Source: Paenibacillus sp. RUD330 (GTDB lineage Bacteria; Bacillota; Bacilli; Paenibacillales; Paenibacillaceae). Taken from it: a stretch of 64,000 nt of DNA. A model generated the notes under the pieces. The model saw only the letters and a program-made list of their open reading frames with translations, searched no databases and was not told the origin of the DNA. This document shows, piece after piece, positions 24,419-33,707 of the stretch. Each line of letters opens with the position of its first letter. Position 1 is the first letter of the stretch. The translations under genes were made by a program, and so were the position numbers. The DNA is taken from NCBI RefSeq assembly GCF_002243345.2, contig NZ_CP022655.2, forward strand, positions 2,482,501 to 2,546,500. Direction: 5' to 3'.

Positions 24419-26647
24419 ATGCACATAAAAGCGATCGCCGCCTTGTTGCTGGCGTCCATCCTGCTTGCGCCATTCGCCGGCGAGGGCAGCGCCGGAGCGG
24501 AGCCGGCGGCCCATGCGGCGCAAGCGCCTGCTGCCGTCCAGACGCCCGCAGGCGCGGCAGGAACGCCTTCCGCCGCGGAGCCGGCGGCCACTGCAGCGGA
24601 AGCGCCGTCCGCCGGCCAGCCGCGCTATTATGCGGACGCGACGCTCGCGGCCAAGCTTCCGTACCCGCAGGAGCTGCGGCTTCAGGGCATCTACGCCTCC
24701 CAGGCATCCTATTTCAATCTCGGCACCCGATGGTCGGTGCAGCAGTCCGTGCTGCATCTCGATATCCGGGCAAGCCGCAAAGCCTCGCTCAGCTCCTTGA
24801 CCGTCGAGATCAACGGCAAGCCGGTGCATTCGGACGCTTTGAGCGGTTACGGCGAGACCGGCAAAAGGCTCGATGTAGCCGTGCCGGCCGATGCCTGGCG
24901 TTCAGGCAGCAATGAGATCCGCTTATGGCTCGGCAACAAAGAATTCGGTGAAATCGGATTTTGCGTCGACGAGCGGGACAAGGACAATTGGGTGACCGTC
25001 CAGAAGAGCTCCTGGCTGGAGATCGGCTACCGCTCCGAGCTGCCTTCCCTGGAGCTGTCGCAATTCCCTTATCCCTTCCTGAAGGATGCAGGCGATACGT
25101 CCGGCATCGGCGCCTCCATCGTCCTTCCCGACCAGCCGGACGACGGGGAGACGGCCGCCGCCCTTCAGGCCGCCGCTTCCTTGGGCTCTTATGCGCCGGA
25201 CGGCCTGGTCGGACTCCATATGGACAAACATGCGGCAATCGTTGCCGGAGACCATCGGAACGATCATCTCATCTACGTAGGCCGGCTGTCCGGAATGCCC
25301 GAGGAAATCCGTTCCGCCGCGCCGCAGGAGGCGGTATCCCGCATCGGGGAAGGTCCGGTGCTGTTCCGCACCGTATCGCCCTACAATCCGAACCGCATCC
25401 TGATGGTCATCGCCAGCGGAGACGATTCCTCCGTTCTCGACACGGCGGCCCGGCTGCTGCAGAACAAGGACATGACCTCGCAGCTTAGCGACTCGTCCGC
25501 GCTCATTCCGGCCGGCACGGACATCAATCCGGCATCCGGCCGCTTGACCGGCGATACATGGACGCTGGAGCAGCTCGGCTACGACAACGGGCTGGAAGTA
25601 AGAGGGCCGCTGCGCCAGCAGACGACGTTCGACATCAAGCTTCCCTCCAACAAGCTCGTCGTTCCGGGAGCCAAAGCGAAGTTCCAGCTCCGGTATGCCC
25701 GGAACCTGAATTTCGGCCAGTCCCTCGCGACGCTGTATGTGAACGGAATTCCTGCCGGCAGCAAAAAGCTGGATGCCTCCAAGGCGGACGGCGATTTGTG
25801 GGAAGTCAACATTCCGAGCCGCGCGGCCAAGCTGTCGTATCTGGAGTTCTCGGTCGCGTTCGACCTGCAGATGAACGATTTGAGCTGCGCGCCGATGGGA
25901 GAGCAGACTCCGTGGGCCTATATCGACCCGTCCTCCTCCGTCAGCCTCCCGGCCAAGGATGAGCGCTCGATGCTTCTGGATTATTATCCTTGGCCCTTCA
26001 TCAAGAACGGCAAATGGAACGATGCGGCTTTCGCGCTTCCTTCCGATCCGGACGGGGACGACTACTCGCTTCTGGCTGCAGCCGCATCTTATCTGGGCCG
26101 TTCCCTGACCGACAACAGCGCTTCCCTGAAGGTGCTGTCCGAAGGAAAGTGGAATCCTTCGCGCGACAAGGGCGTCAATGTCATCGCGGCCGGCACGCCT
26201 GCCAGCCTCCCGGCTCTCAAGGCGTTGAACGGCAACTTATGGTTCCGCTACGATTCCTCCTTCAGCTATTTCATGTCCAATGAAAAACGCAGGCTGTTGC
26301 CCGATTTCGCGAAGCAGCTCGTTTCCCTGCAGCTTGTGCCTTCTCCGGCAGACCCGGCAACGGCCGTGCTGGCCGTCACGGCGCCGGACGAGCGGAATCT
26401 GGCGCTGGCAGGCAAGTTCCTGGCGCAGGATAAAAATGCCTCCGGCCTGATCGGCAACGCCGTCCTGATCGACCGCTGGGGAGAAGCGACCAACCATGTC
26501 TTCAGCGGCGACGACAGCTACAGCCTGAGCGAAAAAGTGAACCTGAGCACGGGACAAGCCCGGCTGTTCACGATTCTGTTCGGCACGGTGCTGCTTCTCC
26601 TGATCGCGGGAATCGTCTTCTATCTGCGCAAATACCGGAGGAGGTAA
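24419..26647 (+). CDS. BcsB-like membrane-anchored carbohydrate-binding protein (YdaN-like)
   Basis: 742 aa with an N-terminal signal peptide, an Ala/Pro-rich stretch (about residues 24-60), two repeated BcsB modules (each a jelly roll, for example LDIRASRKASLSSLTVEINGK and LPSNKLVVPGAKAKFQLRYARN) and a C-terminal TM anchor (ILFGTVLLLLIAGIVFYLRKY). In cellulose-type systems BcsB guides the polymer out of the synthase. AGGAGG precedes the ATG, 12 bases after the synthase stop. Its pairing with the GT2 supports an exopolysaccharide secretion complex in a Gram-positive envelope. Confidence 0.86.
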   Translation: MHIKAIAALLLASILLAPFAGEGSAGAEPAAHAAQAPAAVQTPAGAAGTPSAAEPAATAAEAPSAGQPRYYADATLAAKLPYPQELRLQGIYASQASYFNLGTRWSVQQSVLHLDIRASRKASLSSLTVEINGKPVHSDALSGYGETGKRLDVAVPADAWRSGSNEIRLWLGNKEFGEIGFCVDERDKDNWVTVQKSSWLEIGYRSELPSLELSQFPYPFLKDAGDTSGIGASIVLPDQPDDGETAAALQAAASLGSYAPDGLVGLHMDKHAAIVAGDHRNDHLIYVGRLSGMPEEIRSAAPQEAVSRIGEGPVLFRTVSPYNPNRILMVIASGDDSSVLDTAARLLQNKDMTSQLSDSSALIPAGTDINPASGRLTGDTWTLEQLGYDNGLEVRGPLRQQTTFDIKLPSNKLVVPGAKAKFQLRYARNLNFGQSLATLYVNGIPAGSKKLDASKADGDLWEVNIPSRAAKLSYLEFSVAFDLQMNDLSCAPMGEQTPWAYIDPSSSVSLPAKDERSMLLDYYPWPFIKNGKWNDAAFALPSDPDGDDYSLLAAAASYLGRSLTDNSASLKVLSEGKWNPSRDKGVNVIAAGTPASLPALKALNGNLWFRYDSSFSYFMSNEKRRLLPDFAKQLVSLQLVPSPADPATAVLAVTAPDERNLALAGKFLAQDKNASGLIGNAVLIDRWGEATNHVFSGDDSYSLSEKVNLSTGQARLFTILFGTVLLLLIAGIVFYLRKYRRR

Positions 26648-26652
26648 CGCCT

Positions 26653-27720
26653 TTGTTCCCGATAGGACGGCTCGTGAAGATGCTGCTCGCAGCGGGTTTG
26701 GCTGCAGCGGCTTTTGCCGCCGCGGTATGGATGTGGACGTCATCCCAACCGAAGGAGAAGACGGATTTCCTGAGCTTGAAGGTGAAATCCGCCAACCTGT
26801 CGGTCGATTACAATCCGGAACAAGTGCTGGAGGATGTCGGCAGGCTCGGCCTGAACACGGTCAATGTTCCGGTCGCCGTCGAAATAAGCAGCGTGCGCTC
26901 GAGCGACATGGCGCTTGACGAAGCCAGCCTGAACAAGGCCGTCGAGCTCATTCCCCGGCTCCAGAGCCGGGGCTTGCGGATCATCGTGGAGCCTTATCCA
27001 TGGATCGATCGGGGCAGCGAGGCGGAGACCGACTGGAATCCGGACGATGCGGAAGCCTTTTTCGAGCATTGGCGGAGCAGAGTGCTTGTTCCGCTCGCAC
27101 GCCGGGTTGCCGAGCCTTATCACGCCGATGTCATGATCGCCGGCTCCAATCTCGTGCATCTGGAGAGGTTCAGCGGCGAGTGGAGCTCCATGCTCCAGCA
27201 GCTGAGACGCGAGTACAGCGGACTTCTGACGTATAAAACCAATTGGTGGTATACGGCTGAATGGGACGAGGCCGGCACGGCCGCTTACGAAGCCAAGCGC
27301 GACAACCCGCTATGGGCGGACACCGACTTCATCACGGTCGCGGCCTATTTCGAGCTGGCGGAGCGGCCGGTCAATACGGCAAGGCAGCTGTTATCGGCCT
27401 TGAGCTCAACCGAGGTGAACGGCCGCGGCCAGGATGTCGTGAGCGAAGTGATGGCGTTGTCCGGCAAATGGGGCAAGCCGGTCTACTTCGGCGAGCTCGG
27501 GTTTCCGGCCCGCGAGTATGCGGCCAAAGAGCCTTGGAATCCATCGCCTTCGGACGTGAAGGACGGTGCCGAGCAGGCGAGGCTGTTCCAGGCCTACGGG
27601 AAAGCTTTCTCCGGCAAGCCGGGGTTCCTGGGCTTCTCGGTATTCGCGGTCGGCGAGAAAAGCGAGGACAAGCACTATTATCCTTCGGACGACAGCGCGG
27701 AAGCGATCCGCGCCTGGTAA
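26653..27720 (+). CDS. Membrane-anchored glycosidase-like TIM-barrel protein (GH113-like)
   Basis: 355 aa with an N-terminal TM anchor (MLLAAGLAAAAFAAAVWMW) and a TIM barrel. LGLNTVNVPV, GLRIIVEPYPWID, DFITVAAYFELAE and VYFGELGFPA (candidate nucleophile Glu281) fit GH113/clan-A enzymes. At the usual acid/base place the sequence reads AGSNLVHLE, with Asn166 where a Glu (G-T/N-E-L) is expected, so it may be inactive or use another residue. TTG start with a perfect AGGAGGTAA. It is the last gene of the operon, and enzymes that trim or release the polymer are common at this place. Confidence 0.75.
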   Translation: MFPIGRLVKMLLAAGLAAAAFAAAVWMWTSSQPKEKTDFLSLKVKSANLSVDYNPEQVLEDVGRLGLNTVNVPVAVEISSVRSSDMALDEASLNKAVELIPRLQSRGLRIIVEPYPWIDRGSEAETDWNPDDAEAFFEHWRSRVLVPLARRVAEPYHADVMIAGSNLVHLERFSGEWSSMLQQLRREYSGLLTYKTNWWYTAEWDEAGTAAYEAKRDNPLWADTDFITVAAYFELAERPVNTARQLLSALSSTEVNGRGQDVVSEVMALSGKWGKPVYFGELGFPAREYAAKEPWNPSPSDVKDGAEQARLFQAYGKAFSGKPGFLGFSVFAVGEKSEDKHYYPSDDSAEAIRAW

Positions 27721-27842
27721 GGCTCGCCATCGACCGGGCTTGGACGATGCATACATCGGGCTTTTTGACAAGTTATATTTGTTACTGTTTTTGAGGGGAG
27801 CGGTTTCGATATAATGGAAGCACCGAAAGGAGCGCTTACACC

Positions 27843-28682
27843 ATGCCTATTCAAATCATCACAGACAGCGGTTCTGATCTCCCGACCGACTTCATTGCAG
27901 CCCATTCCATAAAAATCGTTCATCTTCCCGTCTCGTTCCAGGACGAGCTCATGCCGGATGAGACCGACGCCGCAAGCTTTTATGCCCGCATGCGGGCATG
28001 CCCGGAGCTTCCGCGGACCGCGAGCCCAAGCCCGAATACGTTTTTGGAAGCTTATAAGGGCGTAGAAGCCGGCCGAGACATTCTCGTCGTCAGCATGTCC
28101 TCGAACATCAGCAGCACCTATCAGTCCGCCTTGATCGCCAAGGGGCTGTACGAGGACGAGGGCCTGCCGAACCGGATCGAAATCATCGACTCCAAAACCT
28201 TCTCCGGCGGTCTGTCCCTCGTGGTGTCCCAGGCGGCCGAGTGGGCCCTCGCCTGCTCCAGCCTTGACGAGCTCAAGGACAAGGTCGGCGGGCTTGCGCT
28301 CGAGACAAGCGCCTTCTTCACGCTCGACAGCCTCGAGAACGTCATCAAGGGCGGAAGGCTGAGCAGGCTTGCCGGCGGCGTGGCATCGGTGCTCAACATC
28401 AAGCTGCTGCTCAAAATCAATGAAGAGGGCGTCGTCGAGGTCGAAGAGAAGACGCGCGGCTTCCGCAAAGCGCTGAACTCTCTGCTCGCAAGGCTCGAGG
28501 ACAAGCAGCATGACTACGAGAACGGTTTTGTCGCGATCGTCCACAGCAACTGCGAAAAGCTCGCTCTCGAGTTCAAGGATCGGGTGCTGGAGAAGCATCC
28601 GTTCAAGAAGGTGCTGTTCTCCAGCATGGGACCTGTCATGGGAACTTATGCCGGCGAAGGCGGCATCGGCGTCGCGTTTTGA
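27843..28682 (+). CDS. DegV-family fatty-acid-binding protein
   Basis: 279 aa, full length. IQIITDSGSDLP at the N-terminus is the DegV signature, TASPSPNTFLEAY is the TS-P-P motif that contacts lipid, then SSNISSTYQSA, VIDSKTFSGG-like IIDSKTFSGG and IKGGRLSR. Family members (such as FakB) present fatty acids to the kinase FakA for phospholipid synthesis. AAAGGAG lies before the ATG at 27843. TATAAT at 27810-27815 may be a -10 without a good -35. Single-gene unit ended by a terminator. Confidence 0.93.
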   Translation: MPIQIITDSGSDLPTDFIAAHSIKIVHLPVSFQDELMPDETDAASFYARMRACPELPRTASPSPNTFLEAYKGVEAGRDILVVSMSSNISSTYQSALIAKGLYEDEGLPNRIEIIDSKTFSGGLSLVVSQAAEWALACSSLDELKDKVGGLALETSAFFTLDSLENVIKGGRLSRLAGGVASVLNIKLLLKINEEGVVEVEEKTRGFRKALNSLLARLEDKQHDYENGFVAIVHSNCEKLALEFKDRVLEKHPFKKVLFSSMGPVMGTYAGEGGIGVAF

Positions 28683-28704
28683 TGCCAAGATATAGAGGGA
28701 ATTG

Positions 28705-28732
28705 AAGGGATGCGGCCGCCGCTCCCTTTTTT
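28705..28732 (+). terminator. Intrinsic terminator after the DegV gene
   Basis: GGGA-T-GCGG-CCG-CCGC-TCCC stem with one bulge, followed by six T. Confidence 0.8.
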
Positions 28733-28802
28733 GGCTTGAAAGGCTTTAATGACGGCTGCAAGGCGGTGCCGCAGCGGCCATGAGAAAGGAGGCCGGGAGG
28801 AT

Positions 28803-29084
28803 ATGCTGGCCAGACAGCGCTACGTCAGGATGGAGCGGGTGTTGAACGGCTCCGGGATGGACACCGTCGTCCTCGAGCTGGACTTGCTGCTGGACCGGGA
28901 AGCGATAACGGCGGAAGGCAGAAGCTTCCTCTTGAAGGACGTCTACGACATTTCATACCGGATCGTCGGCGGACAGCTTGGCATCCTTTACCTGCATACG
29001 AGCTCCGGAGTGTACCCGTTCAACGTGGAAGAGGATCCGGCCGCCTTCATCCTCGCTTTTAAACAGACGGCTCCGCGGCGCTAG
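28803..29084 (+). CDS. Conserved-looking small protein, 93 aa
   Basis: ATG at 28803 has GGGAGG correctly placed. A beta-rich soluble protein (MDTVVLELDLLLDREAITAEG, SFLLKDVYDISYRI, LGILYLHTSSGVYPFNV, AAFILAFKQ) that could fold as a small PH-like or bacterial PH-type domain. No cysteines and no signal. Not recognised; stands alone between the DegV gene and the sensor kinase. The 175 bases that follow hold no other gene I can support. Confidence 0.65.
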   Translation: MLARQRYVRMERVLNGSGMDTVVLELDLLLDREAITAEGRSFLLKDVYDISYRIVGGQLGILYLHTSSGVYPFNVEEDPAAFILAFKQTAPRR

Positions 29085-29259
29085 AGCAGGCCGCCTTCTC
29101 GGCTGCGAATCGGCTCCATGACCGATTCCGCCGGCCGCGGCATATCCGCCCGGCCGTCTTCATTTCGCCGGCTGGGCTGCCGATGTTTCTTTCAAAAGGC
29201 AATCGGCGGAGCACTCCGGTGCGGCGGCCATGCGACGAACGAGAGGAGACGTAAAATCG

Positions 29260-32200
29260 TTGATGCGGCATAAACGGCTTAGCCGTAGAATCATGCTCGC
29301 CGCCGTACTCTTGGCAGGCTTGGCGGCTCTCGTCCTTTCCGTTACGGGTGGAGCAGCCCGTCATACGGGACCCCGGCCGGACAACGGAGTCCTCGATTTG
29401 AGCCGGCTGGACCTCGCGAAGGAGGGAGTCATCCGGCTGAACGGGACGTGGGATTTTCGTTGGGGAACCGATCGGCGACCGGCGCGCAGCTCCATTCCTT
29501 CGGCATCGGCTGTCTGGGATACGGCGCAAGTCCCGGGGGAATGGACGACTTCCGGCAAGCCGGGCAAAGGGTATGCCTCCTATCGGCTGAAAGTGGTCAC
29601 GGACGGCCGGCAAGGCCAGCTCGGAATCCGCATCCCTGCGGTCTCGCCTGCTTATGTGCTCATGGCGGACGGCGAAGTGATCGCCAAGGCGGGAAATGCG
29701 GTGCCCGACCTTCAAGACGTCCAATCCGCGTATCGGCCGCAGACGGTTTATTTCACTCCGCGTACCCCGGAGTTCGTGCTTACTCTTCACGCGGCCAACG
29801 CCTTGTATCCGCGCGGAGGCATCTGGTACAGCATCACGATGGGGTCGGCGGAGGCGATCGCCGCCGCAGACCGCCAGCGGATGATGGCGGATATGGCCGT
29901 GTTCGGCGGCTGCGCCTTGCTCGGAATGTACCAGATATCCCTTTACCTGCTGAGGCGGGTGGAAAAATCAACGCTGTATTTCGGGATCTGCTGCCTGCTC
30001 GGAGCGGCGAGGGTATGGGTCGTCGGAGGCATGTACCTCACGGAATGGCTTCCGTCGGTTCCGATCGAAGCCCTTATCCGGACGGAATACATCACCTACT
30101 ATGGCGGCATTACGTTCGCCGCGCTGTTCGTGCGCGAGCTCTATCCGGCCGAGTTCAGCTCCAGAGCCGTCAAGGCGTTCGCGGCTGCGGGAGGCCTGTA
30201 CATCGCCAGCGTCGTTGTCCTGCCGCCGGAAGCGTTCACCCGCGGGATGGATTCCTTCAAGCTGCTGTCGCTGGCTGTCCTGGCTTATATTTTATGCGGC
30301 TTCTCGCTGGCGGTCTGGAGAGGGAAGAGCGGGGCATGGCTGCAGCTTGCCGGATGGCTGCTGTTCATCGCCGCAGCTGTCCATGACATCCTCTACAGCA
30401 GCGGCAAGCTGATCTGGATCGATCTTCAGCTTGTTCCCTACGGATTTTTCCTCCTGGTATTCATCGAAGCGCTGGAGCTGGCAAGAAGGTTCACCCATGC
30501 CTACCGGGTCATCGGAAAAATGTCGCAGGAGCTGATGGACGCCGATCGGATGAAGGACGAGTTTCTCGCCAATACGTCCCATGAGCTGAAAACCCCGCTG
30601 CATGGCATCATGAACCTGTCCGCTGCGCTGAGCGAAGGCAAGTCCGGACCGCTCAACTCCCGCCAAAGAGAGCAGCTCGACGCCGTAGCGGAGGCGGCTG
30701 GGAGGCTGTCGGGCCTCATCAACGACATCCTGGACCTCTCACTCCTCAAAAACAACGGCATCAAGCTCCATATGCAGCCGGTCGATATCCGGGCCGCCCT
30801 GTCTTCGCAGAGGGAAATCTATCTCCACTACATCGGCGAGAAGCCGGTCGAGCTGCGGATGGAATGGCCGGAAAGCCTCCCAGCCGCATGGGCCGATGAG
30901 GGACGGTTCCACCAGATCATGTACAATCTGATCGGAAACGCCATCAAGTTCACGCCTGCAGGAGAAGTCAGCGTCAAGGCAAGGGCGGCAGGCGGCTTGA
31001 TCCTGATCGAGGTGTCGGATACCGGAATCGGCATTCCCGCAGACAAGGTCGAGGCGGTATTCCGCTCGTTCGAACAGGTGGGAACATCCGCAGCGGCCGA
31101 ATACGGCGGCACGGGACTCGGGCTCGGCATTTCCCGGCGTCTCGTGGAGCTGCACGGAGGGACCATGGCCGTCCATTCGGAGATCGGCAAGGGCTCGGTG
31201 TTCACGGTCACACTTCCCGTCAGCACGGCAGCCGGACAGTTTTCTCCATCCCCTGCGGCCGCTGCTCCCGCCGGGGAGAGGACGGGAGCCCGCAGCCGGA
31301 AAGCCCCGTTCATGAACGTTTCCGACGGCAGCGGAGCAGGCAAGCAGGCCGCCGTCATCCTGGCGGTCGACGACGATCCCGTCAATCTCAACGTGCTCAA
31401 GGCTATTTTCGCCGACCAGCCCTACGAGATCGTCACGGCAGCGAGCGGCAGAGAGGCGCTTGAGCTGCTGCGCGCCCGCAGCGGCGACATCGGGCTGGTC
31501 CTTCTGGATGTCATGATGCCGGGCATGTCGGGCTACGAGGTCTGCCGGGAAATCCGCAGCAGGCATGACCTTGCCGAAATTCCGATTCTGCTGACGACGG
31601 TCAGGAGCGGGCCGGACGACATCATGCTCGGCTTCGAAGCCGGAGCCAACGATTACTTGACGAAGCCTTTCCAGGCGTACGAAATGCGCGCGCGCGCCAA
31701 GACGCTGCTGGCGATGAGGCATTCCGCGGAAGCGGCGGTTCGCTCGGAGATGGCCTATCTGCAAGCTCAGATCAAGCCTCATTTTCTTTTCAACGCGCTC
31801 AATACGATCGTGGCCCTCTCGCTGGACGAGCCGCAAAAAGCCCATGATCTGCTGCTTCATTTGAGCCGTTATCTTCGCGGCAGCTTCGACTTCAGGAACA
31901 AGGACCGGCTTGTGCCGCTGCGCAAGGAAGTCGAGCTCGCGGAAGCCTACCTCCGCATCGAGTCCGCCCGGTTCGGCAGCAGGCTGCGGATCCTTCTCGA
32001 CATCGGCGAGGATATCGACTGCCTGCTGCCCCCGCTGACGCTGCAGCCTCTTGTGGAGAATGCGGTGAGGCATGGAGCGACCCGCAAGGAGGAAGGCGGC
32101 ACGGTGACCGTAGCGGCTCATGAGCACAACGGAAGCGTCAGGCTCGTCGTCGAGGATGACGGACCGGGAATGAGCGATGCCGCGCTGCGGAGATTCGCCC

Positions 32201-32379
32201 AAGCCGAGCAAGAGAATCAGGACGGGCGGGGAATCGGCCTGCGCAACATTCACAAGCGGCTGCTTCGCCAATATGGCAGCGGGCTGGAAATCGAAAGCGA
32301 GGCCGGCAGGGGAACCCGCATCGGGATCTCGGTTCCGAAGAAGGCCGCCGCTGCATCCGGAGGGGAGAGATCGGCATGA
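29260..32379 (+). CDS. Hybrid sensor with 7TM-DISM input and two kinase modules
   Basis: 1039 aa. Order: TM helix; extracytoplasmic beta-sandwich (IRLNGTWDFRWG); seven-TM DISM region (about 205-415); HisKA with NTSHELKTPLHG (His441) and HATPase (NLIGNAIKFTP, DTGIGIP, GTGLGLGISRRL); receiver with LLDVMMPGMSG (Asp750) and TKPF; then a LytS/YehU-type His_kinase with QIKPHFLFNALN (His841) and a second HATPase (LVENAVRHGA, GRGIGLRN). The receiver sits between two kinases of different classes. Start TTG 29260 or ATG 29263 behind GAGGAG. Overlaps the response regulator by 4 bases, its likely partner. Signal unknown, possibly a carbohydrate or wall fragment. Confidence 0.9.
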   Translation: MMRHKRLSRRIMLAAVLLAGLAALVLSVTGGAARHTGPRPDNGVLDLSRLDLAKEGVIRLNGTWDFRWGTDRRPARSSIPSASAVWDTAQVPGEWTTSGKPGKGYASYRLKVVTDGRQGQLGIRIPAVSPAYVLMADGEVIAKAGNAVPDLQDVQSAYRPQTVYFTPRTPEFVLTLHAANALYPRGGIWYSITMGSAEAIAAADRQRMMADMAVFGGCALLGMYQISLYLLRRVEKSTLYFGICCLLGAARVWVVGGMYLTEWLPSVPIEALIRTEYITYYGGITFAALFVRELYPAEFSSRAVKAFAAAGGLYIASVVVLPPEAFTRGMDSFKLLSLAVLAYILCGFSLAVWRGKSGAWLQLAGWLLFIAAAVHDILYSSGKLIWIDLQLVPYGFFLLVFIEALELARRFTHAYRVIGKMSQELMDADRMKDEFLANTSHELKTPLHGIMNLSAALSEGKSGPLNSRQREQLDAVAEAAGRLSGLINDILDLSLLKNNGIKLHMQPVDIRAALSSQREIYLHYIGEKPVELRMEWPESLPAAWADEGRFHQIMYNLIGNAIKFTPAGEVSVKARAAGGLILIEVSDTGIGIPADKVEAVFRSFEQVGTSAAAEYGGTGLGLGISRRLVELHGGTMAVHSEIGKGSVFTVTLPVSTAAGQFSPSPAAAAPAGERTGARSRKAPFMNVSDGSGAGKQAAVILAVDDDPVNLNVLKAIFADQPYEIVTAASGREALELLRARSGDIGLVLLDVMMPGMSGYEVCREIRSRHDLAEIPILLTTVRSGPDDIMLGFEAGANDYLTKPFQAYEMRARAKTLLAMRHSAEAAVRSEMAYLQAQIKPHFLFNALNTIVALSLDEPQKAHDLLLHLSRYLRGSFDFRNKDRLVPLRKEVELAEAYLRIESARFGSRLRILLDIGEDIDCLLPPLTLQPLVENAVRHGATRKEEGGTVTVAAHEHNGSVRLVVEDDGPGMSDAALRRFAQAEQENQDGRGIGLRNIHKRLLRQYGSGLEIESEAGRGTRIGISVPKKAAAASGGERSA

Positions 32380-33548
32380 TAGGAGTAATTGCAGCGGATG
32401 ACGAGCAGCTGGCCCTCAGGCGGACGGGCCAGCTGCTGGAATCGCTGGAGGGAATGGCGGTGCTGGGGCTGTTCGATCGGGCGAACGCGCTGCTGGACTA
32501 CGCGCTCACGGCGTCCGAGACGATTCACTTGGCCTTGCTCGACATGGAGATGCCGGGCATGCACGGGCTTGAGCTCGCCCGCAGGCTGAAGGACATTTTT
32601 CCGGAAATACAGATCGTATTCCTGACCGCCCATGATGAATATGCGCGGGATGCTTTCGAGGTCGAGGCGCTGGACTATCTATTGAAGCCGGCCACGCTTG
32701 AGGATATGGAGAAGATGAGGTCCCGCTACGGCAAAAGGACGAGGACGTATGAAGCTCCCGCCATAACCGCGCATGGACAGGTGTCGGTCCGCAGCATGGG
32801 GCCGTTCAGCGTTGCCGCCGGCGGCGGAGAGCCGCTGCGCTTCCGCAATTCCAAATCGCGCGAGCTGCTCGCCTACCTCCACGCCCACGAAGGCAAGCCG
32901 GTGAGCAAGGCGCAGATCATGGACGCGCTATGGTTCGGACGGGACATCGAGCGGACGCAGGCGAACCTGCATACGACCGTGTACCAGCTCCGCAAGGATA
33001 TGGAGGCAATCGGCCTGGGGGACGCCATCGAGCATGCCCGAACGGCGGGAGGCAGCTACATGCTCCGCTGGAAAGCCGCCTTCGACGATATCGGCGCTTA
33101 TGCCGCCGAAAGGCGCCTCTACAAGGAGACCCGCTCCCTCGGCCATCTGATGCGTGCCGTGACGCTGTACGGCAACGGCTATTTGGCGGGCAGCGGTTAT
33201 GAATGGGCGGCGCCGCGCCAGGCGGAGCTGGAGATCGGCTACATCGATCTGCTGGAGGACATGGTCGGCGTATATGTGCGGCAGCAGCGATACGAAATCG
33301 CTCTGAATCCGATGCAGACCTGGGCGCAGCTCATGCCGCTCAGCGGAAGGCTGCATGCCAAGATGATCGCGCTGCTGCTGCTGCTCGGGCGTGAGGAGGA
33401 TGCGCGGGACTATTGCGGCCTTGCGCAGGAATGGCTGGAGGATTCCGAGGAAGCCGGCTGGCTGGACATCGATTCCATCATTGCTTCCCCTGCCGCCATG
33501 TTCGCGGCCGCTCCTCCGCTTCAATCCGGCGCGCCATTCCAAGATTAA
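32376..33548 (+). CDS. Response regulator with REC, winged-helix and BTAD domains
   Basis: 390 aa. Receiver domain residues 1-120 with ADDEQLALR, LLDMEMPGMHGLE (Asp56) and LKPATLEDM; an OmpR/SARP-type winged helix (about 130-225; SKSRELLAYLHAHEGKPVSKAQIMDALW, TVYQLRKDMEAIG); then an alpha-helical BTAD-like domain (about 230-370). REC-SARP fusions of this sort occur in Paenibacillus and relatives. The start ATGA overlaps the kinase stop. It is presumably phosphorylated by the hybrid kinase; targets unknown, although the genes on either side could be among them. Confidence 0.9.
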   Translation: MIGVIAADDEQLALRRTGQLLESLEGMAVLGLFDRANALLDYALTASETIHLALLDMEMPGMHGLELARRLKDIFPEIQIVFLTAHDEYARDAFEVEALDYLLKPATLEDMEKMRSRYGKRTRTYEAPAITAHGQVSVRSMGPFSVAAGGGEPLRFRNSKSRELLAYLHAHEGKPVSKAQIMDALWFGRDIERTQANLHTTVYQLRKDMEAIGLGDAIEHARTAGGSYMLRWKAAFDDIGAYAAERRLYKETRSLGHLMRAVTLYGNGYLAGSGYEWAAPRQAELEIGYIDLLEDMVGVYVRQQRYEIALNPMQTWAQLMPLSGRLHAKMIALLLLLGREEDARDYCGLAQEWLEDSEEAGWLDIDSIIASPAAMFAAAPPLQSGAPFQD

Positions 33549-33658
33549 GGAAAGCTGCAGCCAGACTTCGCTGGATGTCCTAAGCGGACCCATATCTTCA
33601 TGGCCGCCAAGACGATGGTCTTCTGGCCCCTTACGTATTTCGTTTAGACGGAAGCTGG

Positions 33659-33707
33659 AAAGATCCCGCCCAATCCCGGCCAAGGGATGTGGAGCGGGAT
33701 CTTTTTT
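33659..33707. terminator. Bidirectional terminator between convergent genes
   Basis: AAAGATCCCGC pairs with GCGGGATCTTT around an inner loop, with six T on the plus side. It ends the two-component operon; its right end touches the stop of the minus-strand gene. Confidence 0.75.

Noticed and set aside
27765-27815. TTGACA at 27765-27770 as the -35 of the DegV promoter.
   Set aside because: The only good -10 (TATAAT at 27810) is 39 bases away, and no -10-like box lies at 16-18 bases.
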